The notes under the pieces are model-generated. The model was not told the DNA's origin, searched no databases, and saw only the letters and a program-made list of their open reading frames with translations. Below are positions 15,740 to 25,219 of a stretch of DNA of 64,000 bases, piece by piece (within the stretch, counting starts at the first letter, position 1; each line of letters begins with the position of its first letter). The translations under genes and the position numbers were made by a program. The stretch is from positions 2,714,315 through 2,778,314 of the forward strand of contig NZ_LT721901.1 in assembly GCF_900157375.1 (NCBI RefSeq). The letters run 5' to 3'. This stretch comes from Mycobacterium rhizamassiliense (lineage in GTDB: Bacteria > Actinomycetota > Actinomycetes > Mycobacteriales > Mycobacteriaceae).

Positions 15740-16111
15740 TTCCGCATAGTGTGGAGGAAAGGCGATGCGATGGTTTGATGTCCTAGATCACCGGGCTGCA
15801 GCGCCACGAATTCGCTGAGCGTCAATCCCGCAGTGGGCACATTGCCCCGGAGCGTCGACCGCTGCCGGTGATCAGGATCGGGCAACGCGAACAGGCCGCC
15901 ACCCGAAATGATAAGTCGTTCGTGCCATGGTCCGCTGAGCAGGACAGGGTGGGGTGGGAGTTGGGTTATCACGTCGCGCAGGAACGGTTCTTGTCGAGAT
16001 TGCAGCGAAGATTGACAACAGTGCACTGATTGTTTAGCAACATCGTCAGTCCTGACCATTTGGCTCGCAAAAGCACTCGCCCAAAGGAGCGGACGGCCAG
16101 GTGTTCTGCGC
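15740..16111. other. 372-base interval without a confident gene
   Basis: A minus-strand frame reads PPHPVLLSGPWHERLIIS and LRGNVPTAGLTLSEFVALQPGDLG, which looks protein-like and may be a gene remnant, but it has no good start, runs into the gene at 15395-15739 on the opposite strand, and matches no family I recognise. Nothing else is seen. Confidence 0.3.
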
Positions 16112-17563
16112 TCACTCCTGTTGGAGCAGTGGTGTCAGTTCTTTCGCTACGTTGTTGACCTTGTCGAGGGTGAACATCACTTGGAGCGACTGGTCGACCT
16201 GGGCGGCTGAGAGGGCTGCTTGTGCGTAGGTGCGGTATTTGTCCTTGACCTGGTCATCGGTCATCCTGGTGTCGTCCGAACCAGGGTCGCCCCAGACGTA
16301 CTCGCAGCTTTCGCTGAATTCCTTTCCGCGGGCGTTGATCTGGACCTCGTTGGGTATGCGAGTGAAGCGGCCTGTGGCCAGCATCTGCTCGAAGATGACT
16401 TTCCCGCTGTCGGGGTGGCCTTCGACCACGACCTTCCGGGCGAACGCCAGGTATCGCGGGTCGTGGATGCTCTCGTCGTCCTGCCAAGAGGGCCCTAGAT
16501 CGGATCCGTGGGCGGCAGCGCCCAGCGCCATCGGGATACTGAATTGCAGATCCGACGGCGTCTCAGGCGCGTAAGTGGGACCGAGCCAGTTCACGCCGCG
16601 CTCGAAAGTACGCACCACGACGCGATCGATGTCCTGGGGCTCGAGTTCGTGACGCCGGATCAACTTGGTGAACAGTGCAATCGCGGGATGGCCGTAGCGG
16701 CACGCCGAATAGGGTTTGAATGACGTTCGTGACACCTGCCATGTCTCCCCGAGTTCGGCGAGCAGACGCTGCCGGTTGAGGCCCACAGTCCCGAACGCGC
16801 GCCAGAATTCCTCCGGAGCGTCGAAGATGTTCTGTTCGCCTACGAATCCCTTGTGCGCGAGTTGGGCGGCCATCACTCCATTGATGCCCATCGAGCTGAC
16901 CGGCGAGTACTTCAGCATGTGCTTGCCGGGTCGCAGGACGGGCGCGAAGAATTGTCCGGTCTCGATCGGCGCGGTCCAGCCCGCGAGACCGAAAGCGTTG
17001 TTGTACTGGGCAGGTGTGAAGTCCAACAGCTTGCCGACCGCGCCGGCCACGCTGAAGCCGTACCAGCCCAGACATCCCGGCACCGCTTCGATGTCCCCGG
17101 CCGGTGTCAGACGTATGAACTCCAGGGCTCCGCCGACCCGACAACCTACCTCGTAACCGAGGGCCACTGCCGTGATCAGCGCTTCACCCGACAACCCCAC
17201 GCTCTCGGCGAATGCCAGGCCGGGGAACACTGCCGCGACCCCGGGGTGACTGAAACTCAGGTAAGTGTCGTCGGCGTCGAGGTAATTGCCCAGATACATG
17301 TTTGCCGCGGTAGTCGCGGCTGGAGAAGCCTTCACCGTGGTGCCTACCACCGTGGCTGGGGCACCCGCTCCGGGGCCACCCATCTCGGCCGCAACCTCTG
17401 CGACTATCCGCGCCGCCGCATAGTGGCGAGCACCTAGTGCGCACCCCACGGTGTCGGCGATGAGTCGTTTGGTGTCGTGGACAACCCGAGTAGGTAGATC
17501 GTCGAAGCTGATGTCGTGAATCAGATCGATGAGCTGAGCAGTGGCGGTGGTTTCATCGCCCAT
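16112..17563 (-). CDS. MmgE/PrpD-family protein
   Basis: 483 residues. MmgE/PrpD fold: N-terminal helical part with DTVGCALGARHYAAARIV, TAANMYLGNYLDADDTY, FSHPGVAAVFPGLAFAES, GYEVGCRVG and YSACRYGHPAIALFTKLI. The family includes 2-methylcitrate dehydratase, cis-aconitate decarboxylase and iminodisuccinate epimerase, so a hydro-lyase or decarboxylase acting on a polycarboxylate is expected. It stands alone between a decayed CRP-like gene and an empty interval, so the context does not identify the substrate. Confidence 0.85.
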   Translation of the reverse strand: MGDETTATAQLIDLIHDISFDDLPTRVVHDTKRLIADTVGCALGARHYAAARIVAEVAAEMGGPGAGAPATVVGTTVKASPAATTAANMYLGNYLDADDTYLSFSHPGVAAVFPGLAFAESVGLSGEALITAVALGYEVGCRVGGALEFIRLTPAGDIEAVPGCLGWYGFSVAGAVGKLLDFTPAQYNNAFGLAGWTAPIETGQFFAPVLRPGKHMLKYSPVSSMGINGVMAAQLAHKGFVGEQNIFDAPEEFWRAFGTVGLNRQRLLAELGETWQVSRTSFKPYSACRYGHPAIALFTKLIRRHELEPQDIDRVVVRTFERGVNWLGPTYAPETPSDLQFSIPMALGAAAHGSDLGPSWQDDESIHDPRYLAFARKVVVEGHPDSGKVIFEQMLATGRFTRIPNEVQINARGKEFSESCEYVWGDPGSDDTRMTDDQVKDKYRTYAQAALSAAQVDQSLQVMFTLDKVNNVAKELTPLLQQE

Positions 17564-17899
17564 GATGTCCGTACCCTTTCGTTGTTGCCTGCAAGCAATT
17601 GCTGTTGGTAAGGCTCAACCGTGGTGAGTTCGAGGAGCACCCTGGCCGTACGGATAGGCCACCTGTAGCGCTCTCCCGCGCTCGATGTGTAGAGATAGTC
17701 GAGATTTGTCAGGGTTGCTGGTGCGGCATGTACGGAGCCGTGACGGACCGTCGCGCTGCCGAGCCGGACTGACGGCATCAGTGCTCTGACGATGGCGCCC
17801 ATGGGGCGAGGTCCCCAGTCTGGAAAGCGCTGCCGGCCGACGTGTCCAACCATCGAGCTGGCGTGTGCTCGATGGCCGGTCATGAACGTGCACGCTTGA

Positions 17900-18070
17900 G
17901 GAGGCGGAGGGGTTCCCAGGCAGCAGGCTGTTGACGCCCGTCTTGATCCAGTGGCGTTGTGCCAGCTCGGCGTGCGCCGTGTTGACGGTCTCCCGGGATG
18001 TGCCGACAAGTTGTGCGAGCTCCTCGTGTCGTAGGTCGTCGTGCGCCCGCATTGCGTTGGCCCCTCCTCG
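17900..18070 (-). pseudogene. CRP/FNR-type regulator remnant (C-terminal helix-turn-helix only)
   Basis: The minus-strand frame contains DLRHEELAQLVGTSRETVN followed by TAHAELAQRHWIKT, close to the recognition helix region of actinobacterial CRP (EEIAQLVGASRETVNKAL). The cyclic-nucleotide domain is not found upstream and the text after the helix-turn-helix is not conserved, so this is a fragment. The remaining bases of 17564-18289 hold no gene I can support. Confidence 0.55.
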
Positions 18071-18259
18071 GTGCGGCTGGTGGCGCTTGTCGCCCGCAGG
18101 CAGTGTCCACGATCGAGAATTCGCGGCGTTCACCTGAATGTAGACGCCCGCATTCGGGGGCTCCACCGTCATTTGACAACCACGTCGACTATCGTTACTA
18201 CAGTCATGAGCTGCATAGATGTGGCGTTTGTTGCAGCCGTCCGGATGCCACTGGGGATA

Positions 18260-18277
18260 GTTGACAAAAACGTCAAC
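18260..18277. promoter_or_regulatory. perfect inverted repeat upstream of the second P450
   Basis: GTTGAC and GTCAAC are perfect inverted arms around AAAAAC. TTGACA inside the first arm can act as a -35 box, with TAGCAT as a weak -10 about 19 bases on. A repressor bound here would block the P450 promoter. The regulator is unknown. Confidence 0.4.
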
Positions 18278-18349
18278 GGATAAGCTAGCATGCGGCGAGA
18301 CGGGTGCCGCCAGGTGTTTCCAGATCGCCCAACGATGGGACTTATGCCG

Positions 18350-19585
18350 ATGACCGACACGAAAGCCGAGGCCGAGTCACGCCCGCGCGCCGAGGTGGAC
18401 CTTGATCACCACTCGCCTGGGTTTCGTGTGGACCCGCACGGCAGGTTCCGCGAGATGCGCGAATCGGGTTGTCCGGTCGCGCATTCCGACCACTATGAGG
18501 GCTTCTGGGCGCTGGTGGACTATGCCTCGGTGTTCGAGGCCGCCAGAGACGACGATCTGTTCAATTCCTACCCCTCGATCGCAGTGCCGGCTAGCGAGTT
18601 ACCCCTTCCGATCCTGCCGATCGAGTCTGACCCCCCGGAAACGCAGAAGCTGCGCGACGTCACCCTCAAGCGGTTTTCTCCGGGATCGGCGGAGCGGTTC
18701 CGCGACGCGGCCATTGAGATGACCAATGAGGCGATAGACGCGTTCATCGAGCGTGGCCACGCTGATCTTGTCGGTGAGTTGACGACGCCGCTGCCGGCAC
18801 GACTGATCCTGCGATTGCTGGAGTTCGACGAATCGCGGCACTCGCAGTGGGTGCGCTGGGTGCACTCGATGGTGCATGATCGCGCCCACGACCCGGAGAA
18901 GGCCGGGGTGGCTGGCATGGAGATGTTCGGCGAGATCGTTACGCACATGGAGCAGCGGCGCACCGAGGGCCTCGGTGACGACCTGTTCAGCGATATCCTG
19001 CGCGGCACCATCGATGGCAAGCCACTCGACGATACCCAGATCACCATGTACACGGTGCTGATGATGCTGGGCGGCATGGATACCACCAGCGGCTTCACCG
19101 GCAACGTGCTGTTGCGGCTATGCACGGACACCGAATTGCGGCAGCAGTTCATGGCCGATCCGGATCTGGTGAAGAAATCCGTCGACGAGCTGCTGCGGTT
19201 GTACACGCCGACTCTGGGCCTAGCGCGCACCGTCTCTCGTGATGCTGAGTTCCGCGGCCAGCCACTATGCAAGGGCGATCGCGCAATCCTGATGTGGGCG
19301 GCCGCCAACCGGGACCCCATGATGTTCGCAAACCCCGACACCCTTGACCTGTCCCGGCCGAATGCCAAGAAGCACATGGCGTTCGGGGTGGGTATGCACC
19401 GGTGTTTGGGCTCGCACTACGCCAAGATGATGTTCGACGTAATGACGACCCAGGTGCTGCAGCGGCTGCCGGACTTCGAACTCGCAGGCGAGGCGAAGAT
19501 GTTTGAGGACGCAGGGGAGGTATTCGCCGTGCGGGAGCTGCCGGTCAGGTTCACGCCGGGGCCACGCGTCGGCGACACGAAATAG
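18350..19585 (+). CDS. cytochrome P450 monooxygenase
   Basis: 411 residues from MTDTKAEAES; ATGs at 18335 and 18344 and a longer frame from 18290 are also in frame, and no strong ribosome site decides. I-helix LGGMDTTSG (a Gly-Met in place of the usual Ala-Gly), ExxR in DELLRLYTP, and heme loop FGVGMHRCLGSHYAK with the thiolate Cys at about 352. No redox partner gene is adjacent. A perfect inverted repeat lies about 75 bases upstream. Confidence 0.9.
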   Translation: MTDTKAEAESRPRAEVDLDHHSPGFRVDPHGRFREMRESGCPVAHSDHYEGFWALVDYASVFEAARDDDLFNSYPSIAVPASELPLPILPIESDPPETQKLRDVTLKRFSPGSAERFRDAAIEMTNEAIDAFIERGHADLVGELTTPLPARLILRLLEFDESRHSQWVRWVHSMVHDRAHDPEKAGVAGMEMFGEIVTHMEQRRTEGLGDDLFSDILRGTIDGKPLDDTQITMYTVLMMLGGMDTTSGFTGNVLLRLCTDTELRQQFMADPDLVKKSVDELLRLYTPTLGLARTVSRDAEFRGQPLCKGDRAILMWAAANRDPMMFANPDTLDLSRPNAKKHMAFGVGMHRCLGSHYAKMMFDVMTTQVLQRLPDFELAGEAKMFEDAGEVFAVRELPVRFTPGPRVGDTK

Positions 19586-19828
19586 GTCCGCCCGCAATAC
19601 AGGTCCGCCCACAATGCCCTTGCCCCGGTGGCCCAGGTCATCTGGAGTTGCCCACACTCGCCAGAATCGCCTGCGTTGCAGAGCGCCTTCGCGCCGGGCG
19701 ATATGACAACTGGGACCTAGTTACTTCGACCTGAAAACCCGCGCCTGTGCTGAGTGGCTCTGTGGGGTCGTACCCAGTTTGGCGCATAAATGTGGCTCGC
19801 GCGCCAAGCACGGTCACCGCCGATGCGG

Positions 19829-19915
19829 CTACGGTGAGAAACGCGTCGAGGACGACCTGCACGACCTCGGGGTGCGCACGGTCGTGATACCCCGCAAAGG
19901 CAAACCCGGCAGCCG
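19829..19915 (+). pseudogene. transposase fragment
   Basis: About 29 codons (EKRVEDDLHDLGVRTVVIPRKGKPG) matching a motif I recognise from actinobacterial DDE transposases, with unrelated sequence on both sides. It lies in the 411-base interval after the P450, which also holds a tandem 17-base repeat (AGGTCCGCCC, at about 19587 and 19604). Confidence 0.4.
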
Positions 19916-19996
19916 TAGAACGTTTCGGTTCGACAGATGCCGGGCAGGAGAGCGATCTCGTCGAGGACGGCCGCCATGAGCGAATCGTGATCGCGC

Positions 19997-20440
19997 GTGC
20001 GGATGCTTCTCGAGCTTCCTGATCGACAGCCCGGCATCGCATTAGTCCTGCCTGAGCCGGCCGGCAGAGCGGCAACACACATCCTGCATTCGGATGGCAA
20101 GATTCAGCTCGCAGCGCCACCCATCCTGGAGGCCTTGCACGACATCGCGGGACCTGCGCCTGGGTTGGTGCTGATCGGACGGCGCGAATTGACCAGCATC
20201 AACTCCTGGATGCACAACATCGGATCGGTCAGGACGCCCAGGTTGTACGTCAATCCCGTTGATGCAGAACGTGACTCGCTCCGCTCAAGTGATGAAGTCG
20301 AGCTCTCGACGGCAACGGGATCGGTCCGGGTCCTCGTCGACGTCACCGACAAGATGGCCCCCGGCGTCGTGAGTTATCCGCATGGGTGGGGGCATTCAGG
20401 CGGTTGGCAGATCGCGAACGAGCGCGGCAAACCGGTATTC
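19997..20440 (+). pseudogene. molybdopterin oxidoreductase, C-terminal fragment
   Basis: About 148 codons corresponding to the molybdopterin-dinucleotide-binding domain: LVLIGRRELTSINSWMHNIG, RLYVNPVDAERDSL, GVVSYPHGWGHSGGW. The rest of the enzyme (iron-sulfur and catalytic domains, normally another 500 or more residues) is absent upstream, and the 3' end runs into an IS3 remnant near 20450. It is a relic of a formate-dehydrogenase/nitrate-reductase-type enzyme, not a functional gene. Confidence 0.7.
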
Positions 20441-20454
20441 ACCACGATCACCGG

Positions 20455-21018
20455 CCCCGCCGCAGCCCGACCCGACGACCTAGTCAACCGGCAGTTCAAG
20501 GCTGACACCCCAACCGACCGTGGGTCGCCGAGTTCACCTTCGCGCGGACCTGGCAGGGATTCTGCTACACCGCCTTCATCACCGACGCGGCCACCAAGAA
20601 GATCGCCGGCTGGGCCGTCTCGGCGACCATGCGCACCGAGGATCTTCCCTTGCAGGCATTCAATCATGCTGTATGGCAGTCAAACTCGGATCTTTCTGAG
20701 TTAGTCCATTCGCTGGCCTATACCGATCAGCTGGGCGAACTCGGGATCGTCCCGTCAGTGGGATCGCGAGGCGATAGTTACGACAACGCACTCGCTGAGG
20801 CCGTCAATGCCGCCTACAAGGCCGAGCTCATCAACCGCGGCAAACCCTGGCGTTGCATCGACGACGTCGAACTGGCCACCGCCGGATGGGTTGCCTGGTA
20901 CAACCAGGAACGCCTGCACGAAGCCCTCGGCTACCAGACACCAGCCGAGTACGAGGCCGCCCTCACCGGCACCTCACGCCCCGCGAGCCAGCCAACCCCG
21001 GCCCTCGCAACCGACTAG
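20455..21018 (+). pseudogene. IS3-family transposase remnant with lost catalytic segment
   Basis: Starts as RPDDLVNRQFKADTP in one frame, loses one base near 20518, then continues as WVAEFTFARTWQGFCYTAFIT (first Asp region lies around the shift), AATKKIAGWAVS, and ends with SRGDSYDNALAEAVNAAYKAEL and YNQERLHEALGYQTPAEYE. The stretch with the second catalytic Asp (normally HSDRGSQY) is deleted between ELVH and SLAYTDQL. Inactive and different from the IS3 at 12701. It truncates the molybdopterin gene. Confidence 0.8.
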
Positions 21019-21157
21019 GAACGAAATCTGGGGTAGTTCAGCGCTTTCGTGGCCAGCAGATGGTGTTTCCCTTCGGAAAAGTGGACACGATTAGCCTGCT
21101 TCGCGGATTCTGGCGAGCATTCTTGCCAGCGAGAATGGGCGCTGCGGTCGCGCCACC

Positions 21158-21634
21158 TCATTCCTCGACATCCTCGCCGAGTACGGGACTGGCGATGAGG
21201 CGCCTTGCGTTGTCGTTGAGGTTTGCGAACCCGTCGACGATCTGAGATGCAATTCGCAATCGCTCACCCACGGATCGAATCCTCCAGGTGTGAAAAGCCG
21301 TACCGGTGAATTCATCACTAGTGGGCGCCGGCGGCTTCCAACGGCGCAAGAAGAAATCGAGCCTAGTCGTTACTTCGATATCCCCATGCGGCGAGTAGCC
21401 CACAGACAGCATCGCCTTGATCTCGTTACGTTCATCGAAGAATTCCTCGCGTTCCAGTAGGTGCTCACGTAAGCCCTCAATCCCTTGCAGCATGTCGTCG
21501 CCCCGTATACCGACCTCGAAATTTTCCGTAAGGATCTGCGCCATCATCTCGTCGGCCGTCGGATGCCGCTGAAGCATTGATAAGTAAGTATCGATCGCCG
21601 AATACAACGCTGGAGGTTGTGGTAGGCATTCCAT
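21158..21634 (-). CDS. SnoaL/NTF2-like protein
   Basis: 158 residues from MECLPQPPALYSAID, with GGAAG upstream; the open frame extends to 22069 but that part is antisense to the integrase relic. The pattern of an N-terminal helix, ILTENFEVGIRGDDMLQGIEGLREHLLERE and a final strand HTWRIRSVGERLRIASQIVDGFA fits the NTF2-like cone fold found in SnoaL cyclases, hydratases and dioxygenase beta subunits. Role unknown. Isolated among mobile-element debris. Confidence 0.65.
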   Translation of the reverse strand: MECLPQPPALYSAIDTYLSMLQRHPTADEMMAQILTENFEVGIRGDDMLQGIEGLREHLLEREEFFDERNEIKAMLSVGYSPHGDIEVTTRLDFFLRRWKPPAPTSDEFTGTAFHTWRIRSVGERLRIASQIVDGFANLNDNARRLIASPVLGEDVEE

Positions 21635-21721
21635 GGTTCTTCCGTTGCTCGGCGCGCCACTGTTCCACCCTTGCTTGGCAGTTGCTAGGTCGACACAGCC
21701 GTAGTTTAAGCGTGACAATAC

Positions 21722-22061
21722 ATTACAGGCCCGGATCCGCGCCTGCCGCGAGGTGCAAGCCGTGCTCACCCGCGTCCGCGTAATGAGACTGACCCCGACC
21801 CGGCCACATCGCGGTCGGACTGGGCGAAGACTTCGTGATTGGGCAAGCGAATGTGCCCGCCGAACCCGAACCGGGAGAACCGAACCGGGACCTGCCACCG
21901 AAAATCGTGGCCGAGCTGTGCGCGCACCCGAATCGGCTGACCTCAGTGGAGAGGCGCACCGCCGTCGAGTTGGCCATCGACACCGGCCGCCGTCCCGAGG
22001 AGATCTGCGAGCTGGACTTCGACTGCCTGACCCGCGACGAGGACATGAGCGTCTGCCCACC
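21722..22061 (+). pseudogene. tyrosine recombinase (integrase) fragment
   Basis: Reads RACREVQAVLTRVRVM in one frame, then GLGEDFVIGQANVPAEPEPG and RRTAVELAIDTGRRPEEICELDFDCL in another. The last part matches the region carrying the first catalytic Arg (TGRRPEEI) of tyrosine recombinases. The C-terminal HxxR and Tyr are absent and there is at least one frameshift. A relic, together with the IS pieces marking a past integration site. Confidence 0.65.
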
Positions 22062-22584
22062 GCGCACACGTTACATGCGAAAGCTATTGTGCGTGACCCG
22101 CTTTGGCCTCATTCTCGCGGATCGGCCCGGCGCCCAAGATTTCTATCAGTGCCGGCGGGTGTGACACGGTCACCGATATGTCATGGATGATGTCGCGAGA
22201 ACATCGACGGGTTTCTGCCCGGTGGGGTATCGGGCGATCTTTGTCACCCTGACCATGAGAGCGCCACCATCGGCCGCCGTGATGTCGGTCCCACCAGAAC
22301 GGCGTCGCACGCCATTGCATGGTCTGAAACTCGACATCCGTGCAGTAATGAACGAAAAGAAGTAATTATGTATTATCAGTTTGATCTGTATCAGCCAGTG
22401 GCTCAGATGGCGCGGCCGAAGGCGAAAGGAGGCGGTCCGTCCTGAGACATCGACTTCTGGTCGTCGAGTTGGTCGAGCGCATCGAGGTCGCCGCATCGCG
22501 TTGTGGCTCTCAGCTGCGACGTTGGATCCGGATCTGAAATCTTCCCGTGTATCGGCATTGCCAAAGCGGCAGAGAGGCGAACAA
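22062..22584. other. 523-base interval upstream of an acyl-CoA dehydrogenase
   Basis: No gene is supported. A 60-codon frame at 22183-22365 has no recognisable product. Around 22345-22395 the sequence turns AT-rich (GTAATTATGTATTATCAG), likely the promoter region for the acyl-CoA dehydrogenase operon. Confidence 0.4.
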
Positions 22585-23727
22585 GTGCAGCGCACCCTAT
22601 TCCACGATGACCATGAGGCGTTTCGGGCGACCGTCCGCGCTTTCTATGCCGAGCAGGTGGTTCCGGAGTACACCGAGTGGGAGAAGGCCGGGGCGCCGCC
22701 CCGACATTTCTGGACCGCTGCGGGCAAGCTCGGCCTCCTGGGTATCCAGGTTCCCGAGGAATTCGGCGGCGGCGATCAAGACAGTTATCTGTTCAATGTC
22801 ATCTTGACCGAGGAATCCCAGCACGCTGGCGTCGCGCTCGGCGGTCTGCGAATGCATACCGACATTGCGATGCCGTACTTCCTCAACGTCGCCAATGCCG
22901 AGCAGCAGAGTCGGTGGCTGCCGCGACTGGTGTCCGGCGACGCGGTGAGCGCCTTGGCGATGTCGGAGCCGGGCGCAGGTTCCGACATAAAGACGATCAC
23001 CACCCGCGCGGTGCGCAACGGAGATCATTACATTGTCTACGGCTCCAAGACGTTCATCTCCAACGGCGCCAATGCCGATTTGATCGTGACCGCCGTCAAG
23101 ACCGATCCGGAAGCCGGCCGAGAAGGCCTGAGCCTACTGGTGATCGAAGGCGACAGCCCTCGGCTCATCCGGGGCCGCAAGCTGGAGAAGCTGGGCTTGA
23201 AGTCGCAGGACCTGGCGGAGCTGATCTTCGACGATGTAGTGGTGCCCGCCGAGAACCTTTTGGGGGAGGAGGGCAAAGGGTTCGCCTACCTGACGGAGAA
23301 CCTTGCTCAGGAGCGCCTCTCGATTGCGGTGAACAGTCAGGCCGCCGCGGTCAAGGCGTTGCGTGACACTATCGAATACACCAAGGGCCGCAAGGCGTTT
23401 GGTACGACAGTATCGTCACTCCAGAACACCAAATTCGAACTCGCAGCCTGTGCCACCGAAATCGAGGCTGGTCAGTCACTGCTCGACCGGGCCCTGCTGG
23501 CTCATGAGGACGGGAAGCTGTCGGCGGCCGATGCGGCCATGGTCAAGCTTTACTGCACCGAACTGCAGGGCCGAGTGATCGATCGCTGTCTGCAGTTGCA
23601 CGGTGGCTACGGCTACATGATGGAATACCCGATCGCGCGGGCTTATGCCGATGCCCGGGTATCGCGAATCTACGGCGGCTCCAGCGAGGTCATGAAGGTG
23701 ATCATCGCCCGGTCGCTTGGGCTCTGA
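22585..23727 (+). CDS. acyl-CoA dehydrogenase
   Basis: 380 residues from GTG at 22585 (VQRTLFHDDHEAF) with GAGAGG upstream; the frame stays open to 22381 with low-complexity text. Motifs: ALAMSEPGAGSDIK, SKTFISNGANADLI, ERLSIAVNSQ, YGYMMEYPIARAYADARVSRIYGGSSEVMK. An FAD enzyme making an enoyl-CoA, with electron-transfer flavoprotein as acceptor. It lies 92 bases before the Rieske operon, separated by palindromic operator-like sequence, so it is probably a separate transcript. Confidence 0.88.
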   Translation: MQRTLFHDDHEAFRATVRAFYAEQVVPEYTEWEKAGAPPRHFWTAAGKLGLLGIQVPEEFGGGDQDSYLFNVILTEESQHAGVALGGLRMHTDIAMPYFLNVANAEQQSRWLPRLVSGDAVSALAMSEPGAGSDIKTITTRAVRNGDHYIVYGSKTFISNGANADLIVTAVKTDPEAGREGLSLLVIEGDSPRLIRGRKLEKLGLKSQDLAELIFDDVVVPAENLLGEEGKGFAYLTENLAQERLSIAVNSQAAAVKALRDTIEYTKGRKAFGTTVSSLQNTKFELAACATEIEAGQSLLDRALLAHEDGKLSAADAAMVKLYCTELQGRVIDRCLQLHGGYGYMMEYPIARAYADARVSRIYGGSSEVMKVIIARSLGL

Positions 23728-23753
23728 CCCGTTGACGCCCGCCTACGAACCCT

Positions 23754-23786
23754 CTATTCTACAGAATAGTACTCTGTAGAACAGAG
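23754..23786. promoter_or_regulatory. overlapping inverted repeats before the Rieske dioxygenase operon
   Basis: CTATTCT-AC-AGAATAG (23754-23769) and CTCTGT-AGA-ACAGAG (23772-23786) are two adjacent hairpin-like sites with perfect arms. Across them, TTCTACAGA (23757-23765) and TCTGTAGAA (23773-23781) form a third perfect pair. They end 32 bases before the dioxygenase ATG. The nearby IclR protein (28346) is a candidate ligand-responsive regulator. Confidence 0.6.
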
Positions 23787-23818
23787 CAATGACAGCACGG
23801 GTCTGAGGAAAGGTCGCT

Positions 23819-25219
23819 ATGACACAGCAGGCGAGTGTTCTCGATGACGTACGCCGGGGGATGATCCCGGCGCATATCTACAACGACCGCGGGATCTTCG
23901 AACTCGAGAAGGAGCGGATCTTCAGCCGGGCGTGGATCTTTGTCGGGCACGAATCTGAGATCGCCCAACCGGGCGATTACGTGGTGCGCCGGGTCCTCGA
24001 CGATTCTTTCATCATCATCCGCGACGAAGACGGTCAGGTGCGCGCGCACTTCAATATGTGCCTGCACCGTGGGATGCAGGTATGCCGGGCCGAGATGGGC
24101 AACGCCTCGCATTTCCGTTGCCCATATCACGGCTGGTCCTACCGCAACGACGGCAGGATCGCCGGATTGCCCTTCCACCACGATGCCTATGGCGGGGGGG
24201 CCGGGGTCAAGCGCAAGGGCCAACGACTGCTGCCGGCGCCGAACATCAGCATCTACAACGGAATGATCTTCGTCAGCTTGGCCGCGACAGCCCCGCCGCT
24301 GGAAGAATATCTCGGCGACTTCCGCTTCTATCTGGACTTCTACACCAGGCAGAGCCGTAGCGGCATCCAACTGCACGGGCCCCAGCGCTGGCGGATCAAG
24401 GCGAACTGGAAGATCGGTGCCGAAAACTTCGCGGGCGATATGTACCACACCCCGCACACGCATACGTCGGTCGTGGAAATCGGGCTGTTCCGCGAGCCTA
24501 GCGCCCAAAAACGCAAGGAGGGCGTGCTTTATTGGGCAGGAAACGGGGGTGGGACCACATACAAACTGCCGGAGGGCTCACTCGAGGAGCGTCTGCGCTA
24601 TGTCGGCTATCCCGACGACATGATCGCCCGGATGAAGCAGTCTTGGGCGGCCGAGCAGCTCAACGTAATCGGCGAAGACGGGTTCATGTTCAGCGCCGCG
24701 TCGCTGTATCCCAATCTTTCCTTCGTGCACAACTGGCCGAAGGTCGCAGATTCCGATGACGTGCTCCCGTTCATCACCCTGCGACAGTGGCAGCCGATTA
24801 GCGAGGATGAGACCGAAATACTATCTTGGTTCGCCGTCGACAAAGAGGCCCCAGAGCAGTTCAAGGCGCTCTCCTACAAGGCATATCTGATGTGTTTCGG
24901 CAGCACCGGCATGTTCGAGCAGGATGACGTGGAGAACTGGGTGTCGCTGACCAACACCGCGGCCGGCTCCATGGCCCGCAGGTTACTGCTCAACAGCAGA
25001 ATGGGTCTGCTGGAAGACGGCACCGAGGTCGCGCCGCCACTGACGCGCGAAGAGTTCTCCGGACCAGGCGTCGCGCGGAAGGGCTACAGTGAGTTCAACC
25101 AGCGAGAACTATTGCGGCGCTGGGCGGATGACCTCGAAAGCCCGGTTGAGGCGGCAGCAGAAGGCTCCGAAATCTGCAGCTTTCCAGCCGCCGACGACAA
25201 GCTGGTGAGCCGGGCGTGA
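23819..25219 (+). CDS. ring-hydroxylating Rieske dioxygenase, alpha subunit
   Basis: 466 residues. Rieske ligands C81-x-H83 and C101-x2-H104 (CLHRG ... CPYHGW); catalytic iron site D207-x2-H210-x4-H215 in AENFAGDMYHTPHTH; a FEQDDVENW motif near residue 370 carries the third iron ligand of naphthalene/biphenyl-type enzymes. It adds O2 to an aromatic ring giving a cis-dihydrodiol. The beta subunit follows with a 4-base overlap, and an SDR and ferredoxin reductase complete the set. The order resembles phthalate and PAH dioxygenase operons. Confidence 0.93.
   Translation: MTQQASVLDDVRRGMIPAHIYNDRGIFELEKERIFSRAWIFVGHESEIAQPGDYVVRRVLDDSFIIIRDEDGQVRAHFNMCLHRGMQVCRAEMGNASHFRCPYHGWSYRNDGRIAGLPFHHDAYGGGAGVKRKGQRLLPAPNISIYNGMIFVSLAATAPPLEEYLGDFRFYLDFYTRQSRSGIQLHGPQRWRIKANWKIGAENFAGDMYHTPHTHTSVVEIGLFREPSAQKRKEGVLYWAGNGGGTTYKLPEGSLEERLRYVGYPDDMIARMKQSWAAEQLNVIGEDGFMFSAASLYPNLSFVHNWPKVADSDDVLPFITLRQWQPISEDETEILSWFAVDKEAPEQFKALSYKAYLMCFGSTGMFEQDDVENWVSLTNTAAGSMARRLLLNSRMGLLEDGTEVAPPLTREEFSGPGVARKGYSEFNQRELLRRWADDLESPVEAAAEGSEICSFPAADDKLVSRA

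Noticed and set aside
15655..16059. 134-codon minus-strand frame
   Set aside because: Protein-like in the middle but without start signal, overlapping a gene on the other strand and unrecognised; kept only as an interval note.
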